This document shows, piece by piece, positions 6,912-13,128 of a DNA stretch of 18,602 nucleotides. This DNA comes from JBECKR01 sp040235415 (lineage in GTDB: Bacteria; Acidobacteriota; Polarisedimenticolia; Polarisedimenticolales; Polarisedimenticolaceae). The notes under the pieces are model-generated. The model did no database searches. It was not told the DNA's origin and saw only the letters and a program-made list of their open reading frames with translations. The stretch lies in the NCBI GenBank assembly GCA_040235415.1, contig JBECKR010000125.1, forward strand, positions 1-18,602. The letters run 5' to 3'. A program made the position numbers and the translations under genes. Each line of letters begins with the position of its first letter. Positions within the stretch are counted from its first letter, which is position 1.

Positions 6912-7772
6912 ATGCGGACCGCCCTTCTGACGCTCGTCGCGCTGGTCGCCTTCGCGGCGAACTCGATCCTGTGCCGGCTGGCGCTGGGCACGGCGGCGAT
7001 CGATGCGGCGAGCTTCACGACGCTACGGATCGTCTCGGGAGCGGTCACGCTCCTCGTCGTGGTCCGGATCGCGCGACCCGGTGGCTCGGGCCGCGGCGGC
7101 GATTGGGCGTCCGCGGTCGCGCTGTTCCTGTACGCGATCGCGTTCTCGTTCGCCTATCTCCGGTTGAGCGCCGGTACGGGCGCGCTGATCCTGTTCGGCG
7201 CCGTCCAGCTCACCATGATCCTGGCGGGGCTGCGCTCGGGCGAGCGGCCGCCCGCGCTGGAGTGGGCCGGGATCGTGCTCGCGCTCGGCGGCCTCGTCTA
7301 CCTCGTGCTGCCGGGCCTCGCGGCTCCGTCGCCGATCGGTGCCGCGCTCATGGCGTCGGCCGGCGTGGCGTGGGGAGTCTACTCGTTGTTCGGAAGGACG
7401 CGGGGACGGCACGACCCGATGCTCGCTACGACCGCGAACTTCACCCGCGCGGTTCCGCTCGCACTCGCGGTCTCGCTCGTGCGTATCGGTCGCGTCGAGG
7501 CGACCGGCCGGGGCGTGGTTCTGGCCGTCGTCTCCGGAGCGGTCACCTCGGGTCTCGGGTACGTCGTGTGGTACGCGGCGCTGCGCGGGCTGACCGCGAC
7601 CCGTGCGGCGGCCGTGCAGCTCGCGGTTCCGGTGATCGCGGCCGCGGGCGGCGCCGCGTTCCTCGCCGAGCGCGTGTCGTCTCGCCTCGTGGTCGCCGCG
7701 GTCGCCATCCTCGGCGGCATCGCGGCGGCGATCAGAGTAAAGAGGAAGGGGGACAGGCACCGTTTTCCGTGA
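6912..7772 (+). CDS. EamA-family (drug/metabolite transporter superfamily) permease
   Basis: The product has 286 residues with about ten hydrophobic segments in two five-helix halves, the EamA architecture. The first half starts LTLVALVAFAANSILCRLAL and includes YLRLSAGTGALILFGAVQLTMIL; the second includes VAWGVYSLFGRTRG, TSGLGYVVWYAALRGLTATRAAAVQLAVPVIAAAGGAAFLAERVS, the usual EamA ending with a glutamate in the penultimate helix. It should move a small metabolite or amino acid across the inner membrane; substrate not predictable. It has no clear ribosome site and starts 15 bases after mscL, so translation may be coupled. The last residues (GDRHRFP and the TGA at 7770-7772) are encoded by the palindromic element at 7749-7798, so the original 3' end was probably replaced by the element. 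Confidence 0.9.
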   Translation: MRTALLTLVALVAFAANSILCRLALGTAAIDAASFTTLRIVSGAVTLLVVVRIARPGGSGRGGDWASAVALFLYAIAFSFAYLRLSAGTGALILFGAVQLTMILAGLRSGERPPALEWAGIVLALGGLVYLVLPGLAAPSPIGAALMASAGVAWGVYSLFGRTRGRHDPMLATTANFTRAVPLALAVSLVRIGRVEATGRGVVLAVVSGAVTSGLGYVVWYAALRGLTATRAAAVQLAVPVIAAAGGAAFLAERVSSRLVVAAVAILGGIAAAIRVKRKGDRHRFP

Positions 7773-7798
7773 GGACACGGAAAACGGTGCCAGTCCCC
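7749..7798. repeat. 23-bp inverted repeat of the GGGGAC family, overlapping the transporter stop codon
   Basis: The left arm 7749-7771 (GGGGACAGGCACC then GTTTTCCGTG) pairs with 7776-7798 at 22 of 23 positions around a 4-base loop AGGA. The left arm contains the last codons and stop (7770-7772) of the EamA gene, and the right arm ends one base before the stop codon of the convergent ATPase gene (7800-7802). It probably also serves as a bidirectional terminator. Compared with the type at 10248 and 12277, this arm equals GGGGAC plus GTTTTCCG with AGGCACC between them, which links the two types. Confidence 0.9.
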
Positions 7799-7799
7799 G

Positions 7800-10202
7800 T
7801 CATCTTGAGGGCTCCCACACGAGAGCGACGCGCTCGACGGCGATGTCGCTCTTGCGGGGGCGGATCTCGACGGTGTCGAGCGCGATCGAGGTCGGGTCGA
7901 CGGGGCCCCGGAGCGAGGCGATCTCCGCCTGGAACTCGGACTCGAGATCCGCGAGCGCCTTGTGCTGCGCTTCGACCTCTTGCTGCGCGCGCCCGATGTC
8001 CTCCCGCTCCTTCGCGGCCCGGCCGATGCCGCGCATCGCGGTCGTGGCCCGGCCGACGTTTCCGACGCTCGCGATCTTGCGCCCGAACAACGCCCCGAGT
8101 ATCCCCGCGCCGACCGAGATCGCGGTCTGCGTACGTTGCGCGCTGTACTGCGAGGCTTCGCGCTCGACGCGCTCTTCCGCCCGCCGGATGCGGTCCTGGA
8201 TCTGCGCGAGCCTCGGCGCGTAACGCTTGCGCAGCTTCTCGACGTCGACGTCGCGCGCTTCGCGGGCGATCTGCGCGACCCGCACGCGGAACCGGCCCTC
8301 GTCCTCGCCCGGCTCCGACACCGCCTTCGGGTCGGAGCACTTCCAGATCGTGAGCGTGGAGGTGCGGTACACGTGGTCGGCGAGCGCTTTGCCCCAATCG
8401 GCGTAGCTTCGCGGCTGCATCGCGTCGGCCGGGAGCTCCTCGAACGCCGCGGCCGGCGCGGCGCGCTCGACGAGCCGGGGCTCCTCGCCTCCGAGGTCGT
8501 CCGCGGCCTCCCACGGAGAGGTCGCCCCGACGGCGTCCTCGACGGCGACCCGAAGCACGCGGCGATCCCAGGCGTCCACCTTCGTCGAGGCATTGACGAA
8601 GTGCAGCCGCGCCGACCCGAGTAGGCGCGGACGGTAGCGGACCGGCGTCGTGCCGGCCTCGGCCGGCGCGTAGAACACCGGAACCTCCGGCGGGAGGATG
8701 GGAGGCGTCGAGACCGGAACGGTGGAAGCCGCCGCGGCGGCGGGCGCGGGCGCCGGCGCCTGCGGGGCCGGCGCCGCGGGAGCGACCGCCGAGCGGCCCT
8801 CCATGAGCGTCCGGATCTGCGTCCGCGTCAGCGGTCCCCGGAGATAAGACATCACCCACCGCGTCTCGAACAGCACGGGTGCGTCGTCGTGGACGTTGTG
8901 CAGCAGGAACACGCGGTTGCCGAGCCCGGACAGGATGGTGTCCATGGCGGCGCGATCGAGCGACGCGCCGGAGGCGGTCGCGGCGCCCTCGAGTCCCTCG
9001 AGGACGCGCGCCTTGTCGCGCTCGGTCTGGAGCCGGCCGAGAAACCACGTGCCGGTGTTGGCGAGCCCCTTGTAGTCGAGGTCGACCGGGTTTTGCGTCG
9101 CGAGCACGCACCCCACGCCGAACGCGCGAGCCTGTTTCAGGAGCGTGAGCATCGGACGCTTGCTCGGCGGCTCCGCGGTCGGCGGAAAGTAGCCGTAGAC
9201 CTCGTCCATGTACAGCACCGCCCGCAGGCTCGACGTGCCGGGCTGCGTGCGGACCCAGGCCAGGACCTCGTTGAGCAGCAGCGTGACGAAGAACATCCGC
9301 TCCGCCTCGGACAGGTGCGCGATCGAGAGGATCGAGATCCTCGGCCGGCCCCGGGGCGTCCACAGCAGGCGCGCGACGTCGAGCGGCTCGCCCTCAGACC
9401 AGGCGGCGAAGCCGGGCGAGGCCAGCAGGTTGTTGAGTCGCATGGCGAGCTCGAAGCGCTCCGAGCCGGGAAAGAACGACTCGAGGTCCAGCACGCCGAC
9501 CTTGTCGAACGGGGGCTTCTGGATCGCCGCGATCATGCCGGCGAGATCGAGGTCGCGCCCGTCGCGCCAGGCCCGGTCGAGCAGGCTCGACAGCAGGATG
9601 TGCTCGCGGCTCTTGATCGGGTCGGCCGCGACGCCGACGAGCCCCAGCAGGCCGGAGACCGCGGACATCAGACGCTCGCGCATCGCGTCCGCGTCGTCCC
9701 GGAGCGCGGCGGGCGGCGCGGCGAACGAGCGCAGGACCGAAAGCGGCAGTCCCGCGGCGCTTCCGGGCGTGTAGATCGCGAGATCGGCGGCGGCGCGCAG
9801 GCGCCGGATCCGCTCCCCGTCCTGGTCCCACGCTTCGAGGCCGCTCTTCCAGGTATCGGCGACCTTGGCGGCGTAGGCGTCGGGGGCCATCCCCTTGCGC
9901 GCCGCTTCGGCCTCGTCGACCCAGGGCCGGAAGTCGGCCGGCGCGAGGTCCGGGAACGTCAGCAGCAGGTTGCCGAGGTCACCCTTCGGATCGATCGCGA
10001 TCGCCGGGATGCCGTCGATCGCCGCCTCCTCGAGCAGCGCGAGGCACAGCCCGGTCTTGCCGCTGCCGGTCATCCCGACGCACACGGCGTGCGTCGTGAG
10101 GTCCTTGGCGTCGTACAGCAGGGGCGTCGGCCGGGTCGTACGGGTCGCAGGATCGTAGGGGCGTCCGAGGTAGAACGCGCCGAGTTGCTCGTAGGGCTGC
10201 AT
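7800..10202 (-). CDS. HerA/VirB4-type (DUF87-like) ATP-binding protein
   Basis: The product has 800 residues. I chose the ATG at 10200-10202 (MQPYEQLGAFYLGRPYD) because it opens the conserved fold and has GGAG upstream; the frame stays open for 53 further codons, but these translate a palindromic repeat. Motifs: Walker A GMTGSGKT (43-50), AIAIDPKGDLGN (67-78), Walker B VLYMDEVYG (329-337), and VLATQNPVDLDYKGLANTGTW (366-386), characteristic of HerA/FtsK-like ATPases that couple ATP to movement of DNA or protein. An Ala/Pro linker (473-500) separates this from a C-terminal half with long coiled coils (655-695, 730-766) flanking a Gly/Ala-rich hydrophobic segment (ISVGAGILGALFG, 695-707). No nuclease NurA or secretion partner is adjacent, so the role is open; DNA processing and secretion are both possible. 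Confidence 0.88.
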   Translation of the reverse strand: MQPYEQLGAFYLGRPYDPATRTTRPTPLLYDAKDLTTHAVCVGMTGSGKTGLCLALLEEAAIDGIPAIAIDPKGDLGNLLLTFPDLAPADFRPWVDEAEAARKGMAPDAYAAKVADTWKSGLEAWDQDGERIRRLRAAADLAIYTPGSAAGLPLSVLRSFAAPPAALRDDADAMRERLMSAVSGLLGLVGVAADPIKSREHILLSSLLDRAWRDGRDLDLAGMIAAIQKPPFDKVGVLDLESFFPGSERFELAMRLNNLLASPGFAAWSEGEPLDVARLLWTPRGRPRISILSIAHLSEAERMFFVTLLLNEVLAWVRTQPGTSSLRAVLYMDEVYGYFPPTAEPPSKRPMLTLLKQARAFGVGCVLATQNPVDLDYKGLANTGTWFLGRLQTERDKARVLEGLEGAATASGASLDRAAMDTILSGLGNRVFLLHNVHDDAPVLFETRWVMSYLRGPLTRTQIRTLMEGRSAVAPAAPAPQAPAPAPAAAAASTVPVSTPPILPPEVPVFYAPAEAGTTPVRYRPRLLGSARLHFVNASTKVDAWDRRVLRVAVEDAVGATSPWEAADDLGGEEPRLVERAAPAAAFEELPADAMQPRSYADWGKALADHVYRTSTLTIWKCSDPKAVSEPGEDEGRFRVRVAQIAREARDVDVEKLRKRYAPRLAQIQDRIRRAEERVEREASQYSAQRTQTAISVGAGILGALFGRKIASVGNVGRATTAMRGIGRAAKEREDIGRAQQEVEAQHKALADLESEFQAEIASLRGPVDPTSIALDTVEIRPRKSDIAVERVALVWEPSR

Positions 10203-10247
10203 GGCGATCGACTCCGAAGTTGGGCCGGAGCCGGAGTTTATCCCTTC

Positions 10248-10315
10248 GGGGACGTTTTCCGAAACCGCCTTTCGGGGACAGCTGTCCCCAAATCGCGGGT
10301 TCGGGAAACGTCCCC
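10248..10315. repeat. 68-bp fully symmetric palindromic element (GGGGAC family, long type)
   Basis: The whole element is one inverted repeat: two 34-bp arms agree at 29 of 34 positions, and the arms meet in a perfect 16-bp core GGGGACAGCTGTCCCC (10274-10289). The outer ends are GGGGACGTTTTCCGAA and its slightly diverged complement. It lies between the divergent starts of the ATPase (10202) and the membrane protein (10373), 7 bases upstream of a TATGAT box. The same arm sequence recurs at 12277-12371. Confidence 0.88.
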
Positions 10316-10322
10316 GGGACGG

Positions 10323-10328
10323 TATGAT
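10323..10328 (+). promoter_or_regulatory. Putative -10 hexamer TATGAT
   Basis: TATGAT (5 of 6 to consensus) is followed by CG and lies 50 bases before the ATG of the membrane protein gene. The expected -35 position (10300-10305, TTCGGG) falls inside the right arm of the palindromic element, so the element may have replaced or supplied the upstream half of this promoter. Confidence 0.4.
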
Positions 10329-10372
10329 CGCGCCCAACCGGTCCATCGATGCGGACCGCAACGGAGGGGCTC

Positions 10373-10918
10373 ATGGACAACGCCGCTCCCGGAAACCCCG
10401 GGCAGACCGAGGTCGCCCTCGAGCCGACGCAGATCGCGCTCGCGATGGACAGCTTCCGAGCCGAGCAGAGTCTCGGCACCGCCGTGATCGCCGGTGCGGT
10501 GGCGGCCTCGTGCGGTGCCGCCGCCTGGGCGGCGATCACGGTCGCGACCGGCTACCAGATCGGCTTCATGGCGATCGGGATCGGCTTCCTGGTCGGCCTC
10601 GCCGTCCGGAGATTCGGGCGCGGCGTCGACACGCTCTACGGCGCGGCCGGATCCGCGCTCGCGCTCGCGGGGTGTGTCGCGGGGAACCTACTCGCCGGCT
10701 GCGCGTTGGTGGCCTCGGAGGCCCAGGTCGGCTTGTGGGACGTCGTCTCGCGCCTGACGCCGTCCCTCGCCGTCGAGCTCCTGACGGCGATGTTCAGTCC
10801 GATGGACGCGCTGTTCTACGGCCTCGCGGCGTACGAGGGGTATCGCCTGTCGTTCCGCCGGTTCACCCGAGCGGACGTCGCGGCGCGGGTCTCGGGGATG
10901 CCCCCGGTCGCCGGCTGA
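10373..10918 (+). CDS. Small multi-pass membrane protein of unknown function
   Basis: The product has 181 residues; the ATG at 10373 has GGAGGGG (10363-10369) just upstream. A soluble N-terminus of about 33 residues (with EPTQIALAMDSFRAEQSL) is followed by hydrophobic segments at about 36-58 (GTAVIAGAVAASCGAAAWAAITVATG), 61-79 (QIGFMAIGIGFLVGLAVR) and 90-114 (GAAGSALALAGCVAGNLLAGCALVA). A weaker one lies near 135-155 (LLTAMFSPMDALFYGLAAYEGY). The FMAIGIGFLVGLAVR..G pattern resembles uncharacterised membrane proteins I recall from several phyla, but I know no assigned function. It is convergent with the alpha/beta hydrolase, separated by a 20-bp gap that holds a possible degenerate repeat. Confidence 0.8.
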   Translation: MDNAAPGNPGQTEVALEPTQIALAMDSFRAEQSLGTAVIAGAVAASCGAAAWAAITVATGYQIGFMAIGIGFLVGLAVRRFGRGVDTLYGAAGSALALAGCVAGNLLAGCALVASEAQVGLWDVVSRLTPSLAVELLTAMFSPMDALFYGLAAYEGYRLSFRRFTRADVAARVSGMPPVAG

Positions 10919-10922
10919 GTCC

Positions 10923-10938
10923 GGGGCCGGTTGTCCCC
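10923..10938. repeat. Degenerate GGGGAC-type inverted repeat at a convergent gene junction
   Basis: GGGGCCGGTTGTCCCC resembles the core GGGGACAGCTGTCCCC of the element at 10248-10315 (13 of 16 positions). It occupies almost all of the 20-bp gap between the stop of the membrane protein gene (10918) and the stop codon of the hydrolase gene (10939-10941). On the minus strand the sequence reads AATAAGGGGACA, with the TAA being the hydrolase stop. A chance resemblance is possible. Confidence 0.4.
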
Positions 10939-12222
10939 TTATTCCCGCCAGCGCAGGGGCTCGGCCGCGGCGAGCGCAGCGCGGGTCGCCTCGCCGTCGA
11001 GACCCGACCGGAGAAACGCCCGTATGAGCGGCGCGTAGACCCCGGCGTCCTTCATGCGGTGCAGGACGTGATCGTCGTCCGCCAGGAACAGCCCGTGGCT
11101 CGGAAACGTGGCGGCGAGGATCATCGCGCCGCGGTAGTCGACGGTGTGGTCGTATCGCCCGATGACGACGAACACCTCGGTCCGGAGGCGGTGGAACGCC
11201 GCGACGTCGAGGCTCGGGGCCGGGTTCTTCCCCGCGGCATGAAGGTCGAGGAGCGGACGCGCCAGGATCACGGAATTCTCGAGATCGGGGCGCAGCCCGT
11301 CGGACCGAACACGACCCGCCCAGCCGGTCGGCTGGATGAACTCGTACATCCGCACCCGGATCGTGGGCCCGACGGGACCGTCGAGAAGATCGCGCACGGC
11401 GTCGACCTGGTACGCCTCGCGGGCCGCGGTGAACCGCGCATCGTCCCCGGCGGCGAGCGCCCGGAGGAGGGACCCGCGCTCCTCGCACAGCCGATCCGGC
11501 GGCACGAAGAAGTTCTGGCGCTGGAGCGTCATGACGACCGCGTCGCGCTCCTCCGAGTAGCGTGCGAGCGCGGCTCGGGCGACGCCCGGGAGCGCCGGGT
11601 CGCACGCGGCGATCTCGCGGGTGAAACGGACCGGATCGAGATGGAACTCGCCGACGATGAACGGGTCGACCGATGCCGCGAGCAACGCCCGGCTCACGTG
11701 CATCCCGTGCGCGGCGAGGTACTGCTGCGCGAGGTAGGCGCCGCCCGACTGGCCGAACAACATCACCTCGCCCGAATCGCCGAGAAGGTCGCGCCGGACG
11801 GCGTCGAGGTCCTCGACCCATTCTCCGGCGCGGAGCACCCGCCACGCCCGAGCCCAGTCCACCTTGCCGTCCGCGTCCCGGACCGCGCGCTGGAACGGCT
11901 CGGTGAAGCCGCGCCCGACGAGCCCGACAACGTTGAAGCCGTCGCCGAAGTACTCGTCCTGGATCTTGCGAACTCGGCCCCGCTGGACGTAGAACTGCTG
12001 CCCGTCGGCGACGACGAGCACCGTGGGCTTCGCGGAATCGAACGGCGCGCCCAGCTCGTAGTACAGCTCCGCCGTCGCCGCGCGCGGGTCGCCGCGGTCG
12101 ATCGGCACGCGGATCGTCCGGCCGACCGGGGCCGGATCGGGCGCGGCCGGCTCGGCCGCGAGGCCGGCCGGAACGAGCAGGGCGGCCACGATCGAGGCCG
12201 GGACTCTCGTTCGTAGGCTCAT
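10939..12222 (-). CDS. Exported alpha/beta-hydrolase
   Basis: The product has 427 residues. A signal peptide is clear (residues 1-23: MSLRTR, hydrophobic SIVAALLVPAGLAA), so it should act outside the cytoplasm. The alpha/beta-hydrolase features are a strand-rich start (AKPTVLVVADG), the nucleophile elbow LFGQSGGAYLAQQYL (Ser159 in GQSGG), a likely acid Asp358 in VVIGRYDHTVDY, and a C-terminal histidine in FLADDDHVLHRM (His385 or His388). A helical lid lies between about 190 and 300. The ordering is like proline iminopeptidase or tripeptidyl hydrolases, but specificity cannot be read from the sequence; esterase or peptidase activity would both fit. The start codon (12220-12222) has no strong ribosome site. 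Upstream is the element at 12277-12371 and a divergent methyltransferase. Confidence 0.85.
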   Translation of the reverse strand: MSLRTRVPASIVAALLVPAGLAAEPAAPDPAPVGRTIRVPIDRGDPRAATAELYYELGAPFDSAKPTVLVVADGQQFYVQRGRVRKIQDEYFGDGFNVVGLVGRGFTEPFQRAVRDADGKVDWARAWRVLRAGEWVEDLDAVRRDLLGDSGEVMLFGQSGGAYLAQQYLAAHGMHVSRALLAASVDPFIVGEFHLDPVRFTREIAACDPALPGVARAALARYSEERDAVVMTLQRQNFFVPPDRLCEERGSLLRALAAGDDARFTAAREAYQVDAVRDLLDGPVGPTIRVRMYEFIQPTGWAGRVRSDGLRPDLENSVILARPLLDLHAAGKNPAPSLDVAAFHRLRTEVFVVIGRYDHTVDYRGAMILAATFPSHGLFLADDDHVLHRMKDAGVYAPLIRAFLRSGLDGEATRAALAAAEPLRWRE

Positions 12223-12276
12223 GATCGAGGACTACGTCCCGGCACGCGAAACGGTTGAATCCCGAGCGGACCCTCC

Positions 12277-12371
12277 GGGGACGTTTTCCAAAGCGCCGTT
12301 TCGGGGACAGCTGTCCCGCGACGCGATACCCTCGTACGTGTCCCCGAAACGCGACTTCGGAAAACGTCCCC
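12277..12371. repeat. 95-bp composite inverted-repeat element (GGGGAC family, long type)
   Basis: Its 33-bp terminal arms (12277-12309 and 12339-12371) agree at 29 of 33 positions and match the arms of the 10248-10315 element (GGGGACGTTTTCC outer end, TTTCGGGGACA inner end). Unlike that copy, a 29-bp core separates the arms; the left part of the core continues GCTGTCCC, completing most of the inner palindrome. The rest includes GATACCCTCG. It could be two units in opposite orientation. The element lies between divergent genes and extends into the reading frame of the methyltransferase. Confidence 0.85.
12304..12332 (+). promoter_or_regulatory. Putative promoter carried inside the palindromic element
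   Basis: GGGACA (12304-12309, sharing GACA with the -35 consensus) and TACCCT (12327-12332) are separated by exactly 17 bases. The -10 part repeats the GATACCCTCG string found upstream of the DJ-1/PfpI gene. Transcription would begin around 12339, close to the GTG at 12338, so the message could be nearly leaderless. This is inference from spacing only. Confidence 0.3.
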
Positions 12372-13051
12372 GACGGGCACTCGATCCCGGGCGGCTGCGG
12401 GCGGTGTACGACCGTGTCGCCGGGCGCTACGACGCGCAGCACCGCTGGCTCACCGCGGGGTCGGACGAGAGCGGTCGCCGGGCACTCGTCGAGCACGCCG
12501 TTTCGAGCGGCGATCGCGTGCTCGACTGCGGCGGAGGGACCGGATCGACGGCGCTCCTCGCCGCACGTCGCGGGGGCGAGCGCGCCCGCGTCGTGATCCT
12601 CGACGCCAGCCCCGGGATGCTCGCGGTCGCCCGCGGGCGCGCCGCGGCCGCGGGCGTGACGGAACGGATCGAGACCCTTCGAGGCGATCTCCACCGGCTC
12701 CCGTTCCGGGACGGTGGGTTCGACGTCGCGCTCTCGACCTACAGCCTGTGTCCCGCGGTCGAGCCGACCGCCGGGGCCCTCGAGCTCTACCGCGTCGTGC
12801 GTCCGGGAGGGCTCGTCGGCATCGCGCACTCGGCGGAGCCGGAACGGCCTTGGCTGCGCGCCCTCGCCGACCTCGTCGAGCGCGTCGTCTGGAGATTCCC
12901 GTCGATCTCCCTCGGCTGCCGCTCGATCGAGGTCCTGCCCGCGCTCGAGGACGAGGGAGCCGAGGTCGTGTTCCGGCGACGGCTCGGCGTCCCGCTGTGG
13001 CCGTTCCTGGTGTTCGTGGCGCGAAAGCCGCGCGGATCGGCGCACGCCTAG
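12338..13051 (+). CDS. Class I SAM-dependent methyltransferase (UbiE-like)
   Basis: The start is uncertain. The frame is open from an ATG at 12221, but that region translates the palindromic element and overlaps the start of the divergent gene. The GTG at 12338 lies in the right arm of the element, and a GTG at 12404 is just inside the conserved region. From 12338 the protein has 237 residues: family opening LDPGRLRAVYDRVAGRYDAQ (15-34), motif I VLDCGGGTGS (61-70), acidic Asp89 ending motif II (VVILDA), RGDLHRLPF (115-123), motif IV FDVALSTYSL (128-137) and RVVRPGG (152-158). This is the UbiE/Methyltransf_11 pattern of small-molecule methyltransferases; the substrate is unknown. The C-terminus (LGVPLWPFLVFVARKP) is complete. 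norZ follows after 77 bases on the same strand, so co-transcription is possible. Confidence 0.85.
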   Translation: MSPKRDFGKRPRRALDPGRLRAVYDRVAGRYDAQHRWLTAGSDESGRRALVEHAVSSGDRVLDCGGGTGSTALLAARRGGERARVVILDASPGMLAVARGRAAAAGVTERIETLRGDLHRLPFRDGGFDVALSTYSLCPAVEPTAGALELYRVVRPGGLVGIAHSAEPERPWLRALADLVERVVWRFPSISLGCRSIEVLPALEDEGAEVVFRRRLGVPLWPFLVFVARKPRGSAHA

Positions 13052-13101
13052 ATCACTCTCCCGGTCCAACTGGTGGGGCCCCCGTGCGGTTTGGCCCGCG
13101 A

Positions 13102-13107
13102 TAGCGT
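13102..13107 (+). promoter_or_regulatory. Possible -10 element before norZ
   Basis: TAGCGT followed by CG lies 27 bases upstream of the norZ ATG in a 77-bp gap and fits the TAnnnTCG pattern seen before other genes here. No -35 box and no FNR/Dnr- or NsrR-like palindrome is recognisable in 13052-13128. Confidence 0.25.
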
Positions 13108-13112
13108 CGAGC

Positions 13113-13127
13113 CGAGGAGGGTCCTCG
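13113..13127 (+). promoter_or_regulatory. Ribosome binding site of norZ inside a small hairpin
   Basis: AGGAGG (13115-13120) is the ribosome site for the ATG at 13129. It is embedded in CGAGGA-GGG-TCCTCG (13113-13127), a perfect 6-bp stem with a 3-base loop that would pair the site with bases just before the start codon. This might dampen translation or respond to temperature, but a 6-bp stem in GC-rich DNA can also be chance. Confidence 0.3.
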
Positions 13128-13128
13128 C

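Noticed and set aside
8741..8800. Short GC-rich tandem-like repeats around 8741-8800
   Set aside because: They encode the Ala/Pro linker (PAPQAPAPAPAAAAAST) of the ATPase and reflect amino-acid composition, not a DNA repeat element.
10203..10361. A 53-residue N-terminal extension of the HerA-type ATPase from an ATG at 10361
   Set aside because: The extension translates the palindromic element at 10248-10315, lacks family similarity, and the ATG at 10202 begins the conserved fold.
12221..12337. ATG at 12221 as start of the methyltransferase
   Set aside because: It has no ribosome site, overlaps the start codon of the divergent hydrolase, and the encoded residues derive from the repeat; kept only as an alternative start.
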